64,000 nt of DNA, taken from positions 1 through 64,000 of the forward strand of contig NZ_JAIQYY010000007.1 of NCBI RefSeq assembly GCF_020181035.1, in the 5' to 3' direction. Positions within the stretch are counted from its first letter, which is position 1. Every line of letters starts with the position of its first letter. The position numbers and the translations under genes were made by a program. The notes under the pieces are model-generated. The model had not been told where the DNA came from. It saw nothing but the letters and a program-made list of their open reading frames with translations, and did no database searches. Shown piece after piece: positions 1 to 9,737 of this stretch. The stretch comes from Streptomyces sp. CoH27. Lineage in GTDB: Bacteria > Actinomycetota > Actinomycetes > Streptomycetales > Streptomycetaceae.

Positions 1-67
1 CCTGCACGTGAAGGTGGCCAAGGACTGGCAGCGGGACCCCAAGCAGCTTCGCAAGCTGGGTTTCTGA
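1..67 (+). CDS. era: GTPase Era, C-terminal end (partial)
   Basis: Only the last 21 residues and the stop codon are in the window; codon phase starts at base 2 and the stop is TGA at 65-67. The visible tail, HVKVAKDWQRDPKQLRKLGF, matches the C-terminal end of the KH domain of actinobacterial Era. Era is an essential GTPase that binds the 3' end of 16S rRNA and helps assemble the 30S subunit. The assignment rests on recognising the tail and on the position upstream of leuA and recO, an order familiar from Streptomyces chromosomes. No terminator is evident before the convergent regulator that ends at 114. Confidence 0.75.
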   Translation, partial: LHVKVAKDWQRDPKQLRKLGF

Positions 68-113
68 GGGCGGGGGCTCCGTCCCCGGGCCCCGTTTCCC
101 GCGTGGGGACTGC

Positions 114-968
114 CTAGCCGACGGCCCCCTGGGGGGCCATGTCCTGCAACCCCACCACCCTCAGCAGCTGAAGCCGTTCGTGGGACTCCGTTCCCGGGCG
201 GGCTGTGTGGACGATGAGGAGGTGGTGGTGTTCGTGGCTGAGCATGACCTCGCAGTCCAGTTCCAGGAGGCCCACCAGCGGGTGCTGGAAGCGCTTGGTC
301 GCCCGGTTGCGCAGGGACACCTCGTGCTGGTCCCACAGGAGCGCGAACTCCTCGCTCGATGAACGGAGTTCGGCGACCAGCTCGGCCGGTTCCGGGTCGT
401 CGGGGCGGGCCGCGGTCACCGCGCGCAGGTTGGCCACGTGGGAGCGCGCGTGCGGCTCGTGGTCCTCCGCCGGGAAGAGTGAACGCGCGGTCGGGTCCAG
501 GAAGAAGCGGCGGATCAGGTTCCGTTCGTGCCGGGGGCGGGACATCACGTCGCCGACCAGCGCCTTGGCCATCGCGTTCTGGGCCAGGACCTCACCGCAG
601 TCGTTCACCAGCTGCGCCGGAGTGTCGTACAGGCGGTCCAGGATCAGCAGCAGACCGGGCCGGACATGCGCCGACGCCGTCTCGCGGCGCGGCGGCTCCT
701 CGCCGGCCAGGTGGAACAGGTGGTCGTGTTCGGCGTCGGTCAGGCGCAGCGCACGCGCCAGCGCCGTGAGCATCTGGCGGGACGGGCGCGGCCCCCGGGA
801 CTGTTCCAGCCGCGTGTAGTAGTCCACCGACATGCCCGCCAGCGCTGCCACCTCCTCCCGGCGCAGGCCCGGTGTGCGGCGGCGCGTGCCGGGCGTCAGG
901 CCCACGTCCGACGGGGTCAGCCGGGCGCGGCCACGGCGCAGGAAGTCGGCGAGTTCGGCTCGGTTCAC
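114..968 (-). CDS. XRE-family regulator with MmyB-like ligand-binding domain
   Basis: This 284-residue protein has an N-terminal helix-turn-helix (about residues 5-85) with the signature RRTPGLRREEVAALAGMS followed by YYTRLEQ. A C-terminal MmyB-like domain (about 105-270) contains the usual acidic and hydrophobic blocks. Such proteins normally repress a divergently transcribed enzyme or transporter gene. The divergent epimerase-like gene begins 117 bases away, so it is the likely target. The start is GTG, and the purine-rich GGAGAG lies directly against it, which is unusually close. Two further members of the family occur in this window, at 26542-27438 (intact) and 30939-31331 (truncated). 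The ligand is unknown. Confidence 0.88.
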   Translation of the reverse strand: MNRAELADFLRRGRARLTPSDVGLTPGTRRRTPGLRREEVAALAGMSVDYYTRLEQSRGPRPSRQMLTALARALRLTDAEHDHLFHLAGEEPPRRETASAHVRPGLLLILDRLYDTPAQLVNDCGEVLAQNAMAKALVGDVMSRPRHERNLIRRFFLDPTARSLFPAEDHEPHARSHVANLRAVTAARPDDPEPAELVAELRSSSEEFALLWDQHEVSLRNRATKRFQHPLVGLLELDCEVMLSHEHHHLLIVHTARPGTESHERLQLLRVVGLQDMAPQGAVG

Positions 969-1084
969 CTCTCCAGCGTGCGGCAGCCCGCCCGGCTTAT
1001 CCAGGGACTGTCGATCCCCCGATCAGCAGGTCTCTCCCGGTCTCTCCCGCGTCGGCCGAGGCTGGTCACCGACGAGAGGAGCAC

Positions 1085-1942
1085 ATGATGCTGACATTGG
1101 TGACCGGGACGACGGGACAGGTCGGACGCCGCTTCGTGCCCAGGCTGCTGGCCCAGACCCGGCCGGGGGAGAGGGTCCGGGTGCTGGTGCGGGACGCGGC
1201 ACGCGGGGAGCCGTTCGCGGAGCTGGGCGCCGAGGTCGTGGCGGGGGACCTGAGGGACGCGGAGGCGCTCGGCAAAGCGGTGGCCGGCGTGGACACCGTC
1301 CTGAACATCGCCGCGTCCTTCCGCGGGGTACCGGACGAGGAGGCCTGGGCCGTCAACCGGGACGCCGCGGTGGAGCTGGGCCGGGCCGCGCTGGCCTCCG
1401 GCGTGCAGCGCTTCGTGCAGGTCAGCACGGGACTGGTGTACGGGAAGGGACGGGGCCGCCCGGTGACCGAGGAGGACGAGAGCCGGCCCGGCGGCGCGAT
1501 GTGGGGCGCCTACCCCGCGGCGAAGGCGGAGGCCGAACGGGCGCTGCTGGCCATGGACGGCATGGACGTGCGCGTCGCCCGGCTGCCCTTCGTCTACGGC
1601 GAGGGCGACCCGCACCTGCCCCAGTCGCTGCGGTGGGCCGCCGGCTGGGCGGCGACCCAGCGCCTGCACATGGGACACCACGCGGACGTCGCCCAGGGCC
1701 TGCTGCGCATCCTGCACGCGCCGGGCATCGCCGGCCGGATCTACAACATCGCCGACGACGCCCCCGTCACGGCGGTCGAACTGCACCAGCTCAACGGAGC
1801 CGAGGTCCCCGCCGCACTCCACGACCGCACCGACCCCGACCCGTGGCTCGGGATCATGTCCACCGAGCGGATTCGCCGGGAGCTGGGCTACCGGCCGGTG
1901 TACCCGTCGGTCTACGCGGCCCGGGATGCCGGGGCGCTCTAG
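1085..1942 (+). CDS. NAD(P)-dependent epimerase/dehydratase-like protein
   Basis: The 285-residue product begins with a Rossmann fold, MMLTLVTGTTGQVGRRFV, whose TGTTGQVG is the dinucleotide-binding glycine motif of atypical or extended SDRs. A YPAAKAEAE segment near residue 145 fits the catalytic YxxxK motif. The length suits a single-domain extended SDR, and the substrate cannot be predicted. ATG at 1085 was chosen because GAGAGGAG lies just upstream. The gene is divergent from the XRE regulator at 114-968, which probably controls it. Its stop codon TAG lies inside the CTAG that flanks the inverted-repeat element at 1943-2122, so the element abuts the gene without disrupting it. Confidence 0.8.
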   Translation: MMLTLVTGTTGQVGRRFVPRLLAQTRPGERVRVLVRDAARGEPFAELGAEVVAGDLRDAEALGKAVAGVDTVLNIAASFRGVPDEEAWAVNRDAAVELGRAALASGVQRFVQVSTGLVYGKGRGRPVTEEDESRPGGAMWGAYPAAKAEAERALLAMDGMDVRVARLPFVYGEGDPHLPQSLRWAAGWAATQRLHMGHHADVAQGLLRILHAPGIAGRIYNIADDAPVTAVELHQLNGAEVPAALHDRTDPDPWLGIMSTERIRRELGYRPVYPSVYAARDAGAL

Positions 1943-2122
1943 TGCCGCAACAGGCAACGTTCGCCCCGTCGCGACGCCCTGCACGCTCCCCCAGAGGGGG
2001 TACCCCCACTCGCCGCACCGGCCGAAAGCCCAAGTACGTCCAGTACGAGGGCTTCCGGCCCGCACGCCGAGAGCACGCACCGGACGCCGCTCCTTGACGG
2101 GCAAACGTTGCCTGCCGCGGCA
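1943..2122. mobile_element. MITE-like terminal inverted repeat element, copy 1
   Basis: This 180-bp non-coding element is bounded by CTAG at 1939-1942 and at 2123-2126, which looks like a 4-bp target duplication. Its ends are imperfect 24-bp inverted repeats: TGCCGCAACAGGCAACGTTC on the left, and TGCCGCGGCAGGCAACGTTT on the right when read from the other strand. Each is followed by GCCC. A near-identical copy lies at 27439-27643. The left CTAG provides the stop codon of the epimerase and the right CTAG that of the convergent transporter. No transposase is encoded, so any mobility would need an enzyme in trans. The CTAG target suggests an IS5-like transposase, but this is inference. Confidence 0.85.
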
Positions 2123-3379
2123 CTAGTCCACGCCTCTGATCCGCCCCACCAGCACCGCCCCCGCCAGCCCGATCGCCGCCGCCACCAGGTACAGCACACG
2201 GTAGCCGCCCAGGTACGTCACGATCGGGGCGGCCAGCGCCGGGGCGGCCACCTGGGGCAGGGCGTTGGCCACGTTGATGACGCCCAGGTCCTTGCCCCGG
2301 TCCAGGGCCCTGGGCAGGACGTCCGTCATCAGCGCGAAGTCGACCGAGGTGAACACGCCGAAGCCGATCCCGAGGACCGCCGACGCGACGATCGCGCCCG
2401 GCCAGGTCTGCCACCCGGCCAGCGCCGCCGTCGCCACCGCCATCAGCACCCCGGACCAGACGACGAACGGCTTGCGCCGGCCCACCCGGTCCGACCACAC
2501 CCCGCCCGCCACGACGGTCGCCATCAGCGTCAGGCTGTTGACGGCCGTCAGGATCAGCACCCCCTGGCCGGGGTCGTGGTAGTGGAGGCGGTCGCGCAGG
2601 TAGTACAGGAGGTACAGCAGCACCAGCGCGTTGCTGAGGTTCATCAGGAACCGGGTCAGCCACGCCCAGCCCAGGTCCGGATACCGGCGCGGGCTCAGCC
2701 AGAAGCCCGCCAGAAACGCCCGCCAGGACCACGGCGGGCGGTCGGCGGCGGACAGCCGCAGATCCGGGTACCGCAGCACGTACGGCAGCACCCCGGCCAC
2801 CGTGCACACCGCGCACGCCGCATACCCGGCGCCGATCCCGCCGGCCGCCGTCGCGAGGCCGGTGCCGCCGACCACGCCCAGGATCTGCGCCGCCCCCAAC
2901 CAGCCGCCCACCGCGCCCCGTTGGAGCCTGGGCACCCGGTCCGGCACCGCCGCCGTCACCGCCGCGAACGCCGCGTTCAGCGTGAGCTGCACCAGACACC
3001 AGCCCGCCGCCATGGACCACACCCCGCCCGCCCGCGCGAGCAGCAGCAGGGACAGCGCGCCGCCCGCCGTCCCGGCCACGATCCACGGCGTACGGCGGCC
3101 CCGGCGGGACGTCGTACGGTCCGAAAGGGCGCCGACGACCGGGTTCGCCGCCAGCGACACCGCCGCACCGGCCCCTGTCACCCAGGCCAGCATCGTCTCC
3201 TTCGACATCCCGGAGCCGGGCGCGAAATTCTTGGCCTGGGAGGCGAGCAGGATCTGCAGCGGGCCGAACCAGCCCACCCAGATCGCCCCGTTGGCCAGCG
3301 ACAGCGCTGCCGTCCAGCCCCGGCCGACCCGTTCGACCGGTTCCGCGAGGGCGTCGGCCGAAGCGCCGGCCGTGGTCAT
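2123..3379 (-). CDS. MFS sugar transporter (GPH/SLC45-like)
   Basis: This 418-residue integral membrane protein has about twelve hydrophobic segments. It also has MFS loop motifs such as ALSDRTTSRRGRRTPWI after the second helix and WSDRVGRRKPF in the second half. The family transports sugars or glycosides by proton or cation symport. It overlaps the upstream beta-glucosidase gene by four bases (3376-3379), so the two are probably translationally coupled. The transporter likely imports the beta-glucoside that the enzyme hydrolyses. The stop codon lies in the CTAG at the right end of the inverted-repeat element. The substrate is inferred from the neighbour only. Confidence 0.85.
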   Translation of the reverse strand: MTTAGASADALAEPVERVGRGWTAALSLANGAIWVGWFGPLQILLASQAKNFAPGSGMSKETMLAWVTGAGAAVSLAANPVVGALSDRTTSRRGRRTPWIVAGTAGGALSLLLLARAGGVWSMAAGWCLVQLTLNAAFAAVTAAVPDRVPRLQRGAVGGWLGAAQILGVVGGTGLATAAGGIGAGYAACAVCTVAGVLPYVLRYPDLRLSAADRPPWSWRAFLAGFWLSPRRYPDLGWAWLTRFLMNLSNALVLLYLLYYLRDRLHYHDPGQGVLILTAVNSLTLMATVVAGGVWSDRVGRRKPFVVWSGVLMAVATAALAGWQTWPGAIVASAVLGIGFGVFTSVDFALMTDVLPRALDRGKDLGVINVANALPQVAAPALAAPIVTYLGGYRVLYLVAAAIGLAGAVLVGRIRGVD

Positions 3380-4713
3380 CTCTGGGCCCGGAGCATGTCC
3401 CGGAACCAGTGGTAGGAGGCCTTCGGGGTGCGCTCCAGGGTGCTGTAGTCCACGTGCACCAGACCGAAGCGGCGCGCGTAGCCCTCCGCCCACTCGAAGT
3501 TGTCCATCAGGGACCACACGAAGTAGCCGCGCACGTCCACCCCGGACTCCAGCGCCGTGTGCAGGGCGCGGAGGTGGGCGTCCAGGTAGGCGATGCGGTC
3601 CTGGTCGTCGAGGCCCTCGTACGAGCAGCCGTTCTCGGTGATGACGATCGGCGGGAGCTTCGCGCCGTAGCGCTCGCGGAAGCCGGTCAGCAGTTCCGTC
3701 AGCCCCTCCGGGACCACCGGCCAGCCGAAGTCGGTGGTCGGGCGGCCCTCGATCTCCCGTACGGAGAAGGGGAGTTCGGCGGGGAGGGTCAGGCCGCCGT
3801 ACTCGCTGTCGGTGCCGCCGGGCGCGCCCACCCGGGTCGGCGCGTAGTAGTTGATCCCGTACCAGTCGACCGGCTCCGCGATGACCTTGAGGTCGGCTGA
3901 GACGTCGTCCCCCGGCATCAACTCGCCCATCCCCTCCGGGTATGCGCCGAGGATGACCGGTTCGGCGAACAGGCGGTTGAGCAGGACGTCGTAGAAGCCG
4001 GCCGCCTCCATGTCCGCCGGTTCGCCGGAGGCGGGCCAGGTGGGGCCGTGGGAGTTGGCGATGCCGATGTCGGCCGCTCCGGCCGCGCGCAGGGCTCGTA
4101 CCGCGAGTCCGTGGGCGAGGAGCTGGTGGTGGGCGACCGGGAGGGCGTCGAAGAGGAGCTGCTTGCCGGGCGCGTGGGCGCCCAGGGCGTGTCCCAGCAG
4201 TGTGTGTTCCGCCGGCTCGTTGAGGGTGATCCACTTCTTCACCCGGTCACCGAGGCGCTCGGCCACCACGCTCACATGGTCGGCGAACCGGGCCGCCGTG
4301 TCCCGGTCGAGCCAGTCCAGGGAGGCGGGCAGATCCCAGTGGAAGAGGGTGGGCACGGGCTGTACGCCCGCCGCGCACAGCTCGTCCACCAGGCGGTCGT
4401 AGAAGTCCAGCCCGCCGGGGGAGTTCACCCGGGGCCAGGAGATCGAGAAGCGGTACGCGTCCACGCCGAGGCCGGCGAGGAGGGCCACGTCCTCCCGGTA
4501 GCGGTGGTAGTGGTCGCAGGCCACCGCCGCCGTCGAGCCGTCCTTCACCCGTCCCGGCTCGGCCGTGAAGACGTCCCACACGGAACGCTCGCGTTCGTCG
4601 GCCGCCCCCTCGATCTGATGGGCGGAGGTCGAGACACCCCACAGGAAGCCGTCCGGGAAGCGGGGTACCGGGGGCACCGGGGATATCGGATCGCCTGCGT
4701 CGTCAGTCGCCAT
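3376..4713 (-). CDS. GH1 family beta-glucosidase
   Basis: The product is a 445-residue cytoplasmic glycoside hydrolase of family 1. The N-terminal FPDGFLWGVSTSAHQIEGA block is the GH1 signature. The acid/base glutamate sits in TLNEP (E166) and the nucleophile in ITENG (E360). These enzymes retain configuration and release the terminal glucose or galactose from beta-glycosides. I chose ATG at 4713, which has AAGGA about 11 bases upstream; an alternative ATG four codons earlier (4725) has a poorer spacing. A short inverted repeat TTACC-CCC-GGTAA at 4728-4740 sits at the 5' end and could be an operator. The gene is coupled to the MFS transporter at 2123-3379. Confidence 0.93.
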   Translation of the reverse strand: MATDDAGDPISPVPPVPRFPDGFLWGVSTSAHQIEGAADERERSVWDVFTAEPGRVKDGSTAAVACDHYHRYREDVALLAGLGVDAYRFSISWPRVNSPGGLDFYDRLVDELCAAGVQPVPTLFHWDLPASLDWLDRDTAARFADHVSVVAERLGDRVKKWITLNEPAEHTLLGHALGAHAPGKQLLFDALPVAHHQLLAHGLAVRALRAAGAADIGIANSHGPTWPASGEPADMEAAGFYDVLLNRLFAEPVILGAYPEGMGELMPGDDVSADLKVIAEPVDWYGINYYAPTRVGAPGGTDSEYGGLTLPAELPFSVREIEGRPTTDFGWPVVPEGLTELLTGFRERYGAKLPPIVITENGCSYEGLDDQDRIAYLDAHLRALHTALESGVDVRGYFVWSLMDNFEWAEGYARRFGLVHVDYSTLERTPKASYHWFRDMLRAQR

Positions 4714-4771
4714 GGCCGGGATCATCCTTACCCCCGGTAACGGAAGTCAATGCCCCGGCGTGAAACGCCGG

Positions 4772-5038
4772 CTACGCCCCTTCCTTCAGCACCAGCGTCA
4801 CCAACTCCCGCTGCTCCTGCGTGAGTCGGGGGTCGGCCGCGTACACCGTGCGGCCGTCGACGGTGATCTCGTAGGCGAAGCCGTCCGGGACGCCCGGCGG
4901 CGGGGTGCCCTGGCCGGCGGCGAGGACGCGTTCGGCCAGGGCCTGCAGGGACAGGGCGTCGGGCCGGCCCGAGGTGTCCACCTCGGCCCGGCGCTCGATC
5001 CCCGCGAAACCGCCCGTGCGCCGTACTTGGATACGCAT
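4772..5038 (-). CDS. Emfourin-like protealysin inhibitor
   Basis: This is an 88-residue acidic-basic cytoplasmic protein, MRIQVRRTGGFAGIERRAEV at the N-terminus, with a VDGRTVYAAD strand and an alpha-helical C-terminal end. Its size, the RRTGGFAGI start and its position directly downstream of a protealysin-like M4 peptidase match the emfourin family, whose first members inhibit the M4 protease encoded beside them. The gene begins 21 bases after the protease stop codon, so they form an operon. The likely role is to keep the intracellular protease silent until needed. I see no signal peptide. The assignment is by family pattern and context. Confidence 0.78.
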   Translation of the reverse strand: MRIQVRRTGGFAGIERRAEVDTSGRPDALSLQALAERVLAAGQGTPPPGVPDGFAYEITVDGRTVYAADPRLTQEQRELVTLVLKEGA

Positions 5039-5059
5039 GGGTCCCTGTCTAGTACGGAA

Positions 5060-6127
5060 CTACGACGTCCGCACCCCGACCTGTGCCCACGCCTTCTGTA
5101 CGGCGTCGACCTCGGCCCCGGCGCCGTACCGCTGCTGAGCCGCCTTCAGCGTCAGTGTGCCGAACGCGGCGAAGTCCGCGTCCGACGCCAGCTCGCCGCC
5201 GGTGAGCACGTCGTACCAGATCTGCCCGGCCTTCTCCCAGGCGTGCCCGCCGATGGCGGAGGCCACCAGGTAGAAGGCGTGGTTCGGGATGCCGGAGTTG
5301 GTGTGCACGCCGCCGTTGTCGCGGTTGGTGTGCACGTAGTGCGCCATGGTCGCGGGCTGCGGGTCCTTGCCGAGCCGGGGGTCGTCGTACGCCGTGCCCG
5401 GGGCCTTCATCGAGCGTAGCGCGGTGCCGTGGACACCCGGCGCGAGCAGGCCCTGGCCGATCAGCCAGTCGGCCTGGTCGGCGGTCTGGCCGAGCGAGTA
5501 CTGCTTGATGAGGGAGCCGAAGACGTCGGAGACCGACTCGTTGAGCGCGCCGGACTGGCCGTAGTACTCCAGGTTCGCGGTGTACTGCGTGACGCCGTGG
5601 GTGAGTTCGTGGCCGATGACGTCGACGGAGGAGGTGAAGTCGGTGAAGATCTGGCCGTCGCCGTCCCCGAAGACCATCTGCTCGCCGTTCCAGAAGGCGT
5701 TGTCGTAGTTGGTCTCGTAGTGCACGGACGCGTTCAGCGGCAGCCCGTTGCCGTCGATGGAGTTCCGCTCGTACGCCTTCAGGTACAGCTCGAAGGTCGC
5801 GCCGAGGCCGGCGTAGGCGCGGTTGACACTGGCGTCCTGGACCGGGTCGTGGCCCTCCGCGCGGACCTCGGTGCCGGGCAGGTCGCTGCCGTGCTGGGCG
5901 TCGTAGATCGTGCGCTTCGGCTGGCTCGTGGCGGGCGCCGCGGCGGCGACGGCGGCCTGGGTGCGGACCGCGGTGACGCGGCGGCGGGTGCGCAGCGAGG
6001 AGTCGTGTTGCAGGGTGCGCAGCGCGGAGTCGGAGAGCGCCGAGTCCTCGTGCTGGGCGAGCCGGTCGAGGATGTGCGGCGGCACGATCGTGCAGAAGAC
6101 GGGCTTCAAGCCCCCGTTGCTGGTCAT
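5060..6127 (-). CDS. Protealysin-like M4 metalloprotease
   Basis: This 355-residue zinc protease has the HELTH motif (H173, E174, H177) and the third zinc ligand E197 in ALNES, as in thermolysin. It lacks a signal peptide and the long thermolysin propeptide. Instead it begins with a short leader containing VPPHILDRLA, which resembles the PPxxL motif of protealysin propeptides, and the mature part likely starts near RTIYDAQHG (residue 72). Such enzymes are often intracellular or leave the cell by a non-classical route. The emfourin-like inhibitor follows 21 bases downstream. It differs from the second M4 protease in this window (63103 onward), which belongs to the secreted type. Confidence 0.92.
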   Translation of the reverse strand: MTSNGGLKPVFCTIVPPHILDRLAQHEDSALSDSALRTLQHDSSLRTRRRVTAVRTQAAVAAAAPATSQPKRTIYDAQHGSDLPGTEVRAEGHDPVQDASVNRAYAGLGATFELYLKAYERNSIDGNGLPLNASVHYETNYDNAFWNGEQMVFGDGDGQIFTDFTSSVDVIGHELTHGVTQYTANLEYYGQSGALNESVSDVFGSLIKQYSLGQTADQADWLIGQGLLAPGVHGTALRSMKAPGTAYDDPRLGKDPQPATMAHYVHTNRDNGGVHTNSGIPNHAFYLVASAIGGHAWEKAGQIWYDVLTGGELASDADFAAFGTLTLKAAQQRYGAGAEVDAVQKAWAQVGVRTS

Positions 6128-6284
6128 GGCTCAGCACCATGGCACTGCGTGATGCCAGTGTCACTACCCGCAACCGTGATTGGTGAAATACGGTGACAAT
6201 ACGGTGATGCTTCGCCTGCGTACCGTAGTCACAGTGGTATGGTGCACTTTTTGTCCCTTTTGCTCCCGCGGTCCCGCATACTGA

Positions 6285-6377
6285 TACAGGCCCTCGTGTC
6301 CGGCGCGGCTCGGCTAGGCTGCGGAGCATCATGCGTTTCGGGCTGCTTCTTCTTAGCTGCCGCGGTGAGGGCCTGTA
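6285..6377 (+). promoter_or_regulatory. leuA leader: long-range stem enclosing a leader peptide
   Basis: Two segments 71 bases apart form a perfect 11-bp inverted repeat: TACAGGCCCTC at 6285-6295 and GAGGGCCTGTA at 6367-6377. The leucine-rich leader peptide gene (6331-6378) lies between them, and its last codons form the 3' arm, so a translating ribosome must open this stem. A second stem, GGCCGAC at 6384-6390 with GTCGGCC at 6421-6427, follows before the leuA ribosome site. This layout fits ribosome-mediated leucine attenuation, as predicted for leuA in actinobacteria. The rest of 6128-6468 holds no other gene, and no confident promoter was identified there. Confidence 0.65.
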
Positions 6378-6378
6378 G
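6331..6378 (+). CDS. Leucine-rich leader peptide of leuA
   Basis: This 15-residue ORF encodes MRFGLLLLSCRGEGL. Four consecutive leucine codons are CTG CTT CTT CTT, and CTT is rare in this GC-rich genome, so charged leucyl-tRNA levels should affect its translation. GGAG at 6323-6326 lies just upstream of the ATG. The stop is 90 bases before leuA. The leucine run, the rare codons and the overlapping RNA stem identify it as an attenuation leader peptide rather than a functional protein. It probably senses leucine supply for the leucine pathway. Confidence 0.8.
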   Translation: MRFGLLLLSCRGEGL

Positions 6379-8190
<1,812 letters not shown>

Positions 8191-8209
8191 CCACTCTGAC
8201 CGGGAGTTT

Positions 8210-8255
8210 CGGGGCCCCGACCGCTGTATACGGCGGCCGGGGCCCCGCCCGTTTT
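8210..8255 (+). terminator. leuA rho-independent terminator
   Basis: Twenty bases after the leuA stop is a long GC-rich hairpin. The left arm begins CGGGGCCCCG at 8210, the right arm ends CGGGGCCCCG at 8247, and a TATA loop lies between. The 17-bp stem has one mismatch and one G-T pair, and a CCCGTTTT tail follows to 8255. Confidence 0.8.
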
Positions 8256-8300
8256 CAGCCATGGGGCCGGGCAGGTCACAGAAAGGTCTCTTCCGGGGTA

Positions 8301-8333
8301 CTGACTCAGCCTCCGTGATGTGGCTAACATCAC
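8301..8333 (+). promoter_or_regulatory. Promoter with overlapping perfect inverted repeat
   Basis: A -35-like CTGACT (8301-8306) and a -10-like TAACAT (8325-8330) are 18 bases apart. The -10 box lies inside a perfect inverted repeat, GTGATGT (8315-8321) and ACATCAC (8327-8333) separated by GGCTA. This is a good candidate for a repressor operator in front of the TerB-like gene that starts at 8375. The regulator is not known. Confidence 0.55.
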
Positions 8334-8374
8334 GCCAGCGCTGCGATGTTGCCGCGCGGTTACGGAGGTGCGAC

Positions 8375-9061
8375 GTGCTGCCACTACGGGGACGAAACGG
8401 CCGGGCCCTGCGTCTTCTGGGTGCGCGCACCGCATGGACCCCGGTCGGGGACGGCGAGTTCTACTGCCCCGGCTGCGGAGGGGACCGCAACTACCAACGG
8501 CTCACCGGCCGCCGCCGGCTCACCCTGCTCGGGCTGCCCCTGCTGCCGCGCGGCACGGCCGGACCGGTCGTGGAATGCGCGGCCTGCCGCCGGCACTACG
8601 GCACCGACGTCCTCGACCACCCCACCACCCGCCGCTTCTCCGCGATGCTCCGTGACGCCGTGCACACCGTCGCCCTCGCCGTGCTCGCCGCGGGCGGCAC
8701 CAGTTCCCGTACGGCCCTGGAGACCGCCGCCGCCACGGTCCGCGCGGCCGGCTTCGACGACTGCACCGAGGAGCAGCTGGCCGCGCTGGTCGAGGCCCTC
8801 GCCGCCGACACCGGCCGGGTCTTCGAGCAGGCGTACGGCGCCGGCCTGACGATAGAGCTGCACGAGGCCCTGGACCCGCTCGCCCCGCACCTCGCCCCCG
8901 CCGGCCGCGAGTCCCTCCTCCTCCAGGCCGCCCGCATCGCCCTCGCCGACGGCCCCTACACGCCCGCCGAACGGGACGCGCTCACCACGGTCGGCGCGGC
9001 CCTGACGATCTGCGCCGACGACGTCACCCGCCTGCTGGCGGCTGCCCGCACCCCCTCCTGA
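8375..9061 (+). CDS. TerB-like protein with zinc ribbon
   Basis: The 228-residue product starts with a zinc-ribbon-like segment carrying CPGCG and CAAC pairs (about residues 32-75). An all-helical region follows that resembles TerB/DjlA-like domains, including an acidic ALADGPYTPAERDAL near the C-terminal end. TerB-domain proteins are linked to tellurite and other stress responses and membrane-associated complexes, but a precise function cannot be assigned. GTG at 8375 was chosen because GGAGG lies six bases upstream. A promoter with an inverted repeat precedes it. The gene is convergent with the response regulator that ends at 9075. Confidence 0.72.
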   Translation: MLPLRGRNGRALRLLGARTAWTPVGDGEFYCPGCGGDRNYQRLTGRRRLTLLGLPLLPRGTAGPVVECAACRRHYGTDVLDHPTTRRFSAMLRDAVHTVALAVLAAGGTSSRTALETAAATVRAAGFDDCTEEQLAALVEALAADTGRVFEQAYGAGLTIELHEALDPLAPHLAPAGRESLLLQAARIALADGPYTPAERDALTTVGAALTICADDVTRLLAAARTPS

Positions 9062-9074
9062 CGCCTGAGACCGG

Positions 9075-9737
9075 TCAGCGGCGGATGAGCCCGAGGTCGC
9101 CGGCGGCGGCCACGGCGGCGGTACGGGAGTCGACGCCGAGCTTGGCGTAGACGCGGGCCAGGTGGGACTTGACGGTGCCCTCGGTGAGGTGGAGCCGGCG
9201 GCCGACGGCCTGGTTGGACAGCCCCTCGGCGACCAGGGCGAGGACCTCGGTCTCACGCCGGGTCAGCGAGGTGCCCGGGGTGCGCAGTCGGCTCATGAGC
9301 CGGTCCGCGACCGCGGGCGCCAGGGCGGTGCGCCCGCCGGCCGCCGAACGCACGGCCGCGGCCAGCTCCTCCGGAGGGGCGTCCTTGAGCAGGTAACCGG
9401 TCGCGCCCGCCTCGATCGCCGGAAGGGTGTCGGCGTCGGAGTCGTAGGTCGTGACGATCACCACCCGGGGCGCGTCCGGCCGTGCGGTGATCGCGGCGGT
9501 CGCCTCCGCGCCACCCATCCCCTTGCCGAACCGCAGGTCCATCAGCACGACATCGACGTCCCCCTCGGCGGCCCGGTCGACGGCCTCCTCAGCGGTCGCG
9601 GCCTCGGCCACGACCACCAGCCCCGGCTCGGTCTCCAGCACGGCCCGCAACCCGGCGCGTACGACGGGGTGGTCGTCGGCGAGGAGAAGGCGGACGGGGT
9701 GGTCGAGACGGCCGGGGTGGTCGGGGTGGTCGGTCAC
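9075..9737 (-). CDS. LuxR/NarL-family response regulator
   Basis: The 220-residue regulator has an N-terminal receiver domain, with the phosphorylatable aspartate D67 in VVLMDLRFG and the acidic pair DD at residues 21-22. The C-terminal LuxR-type DNA-binding domain (about 150-215) carries LTRRETEVLALVAEGLSNQAVG and GTVKSHLARVYAKLG. GTG is the start, and it overlaps the kinase stop codon by four bases (GTGA at 9734-9737), so it is co-translated with the kinase. It most likely controls the divergent ABC transporter at 11192-12963. Confidence 0.94.
   Translation of the reverse strand: MTDHPDHPGRLDHPVRLLLADDHPVVRAGLRAVLETEPGLVVVAEAATAEEAVDRAAEGDVDVVLMDLRFGKGMGGAEATAAITARPDAPRVVIVTTYDSDADTLPAIEAGATGYLLKDAPPEELAAAVRSAAGGRTALAPAVADRLMSRLRTPGTSLTRRETEVLALVAEGLSNQAVGRRLHLTEGTVKSHLARVYAKLGVDSRTAAVAAAGDLGLIRR

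Noticed and set aside
1943..2122. Short reading frames through the inverted-repeat element on both strands
   Set aside because: They run through both copies only because the copies are near-identical, and they merge into neighbouring genes; no independent start signals are present.
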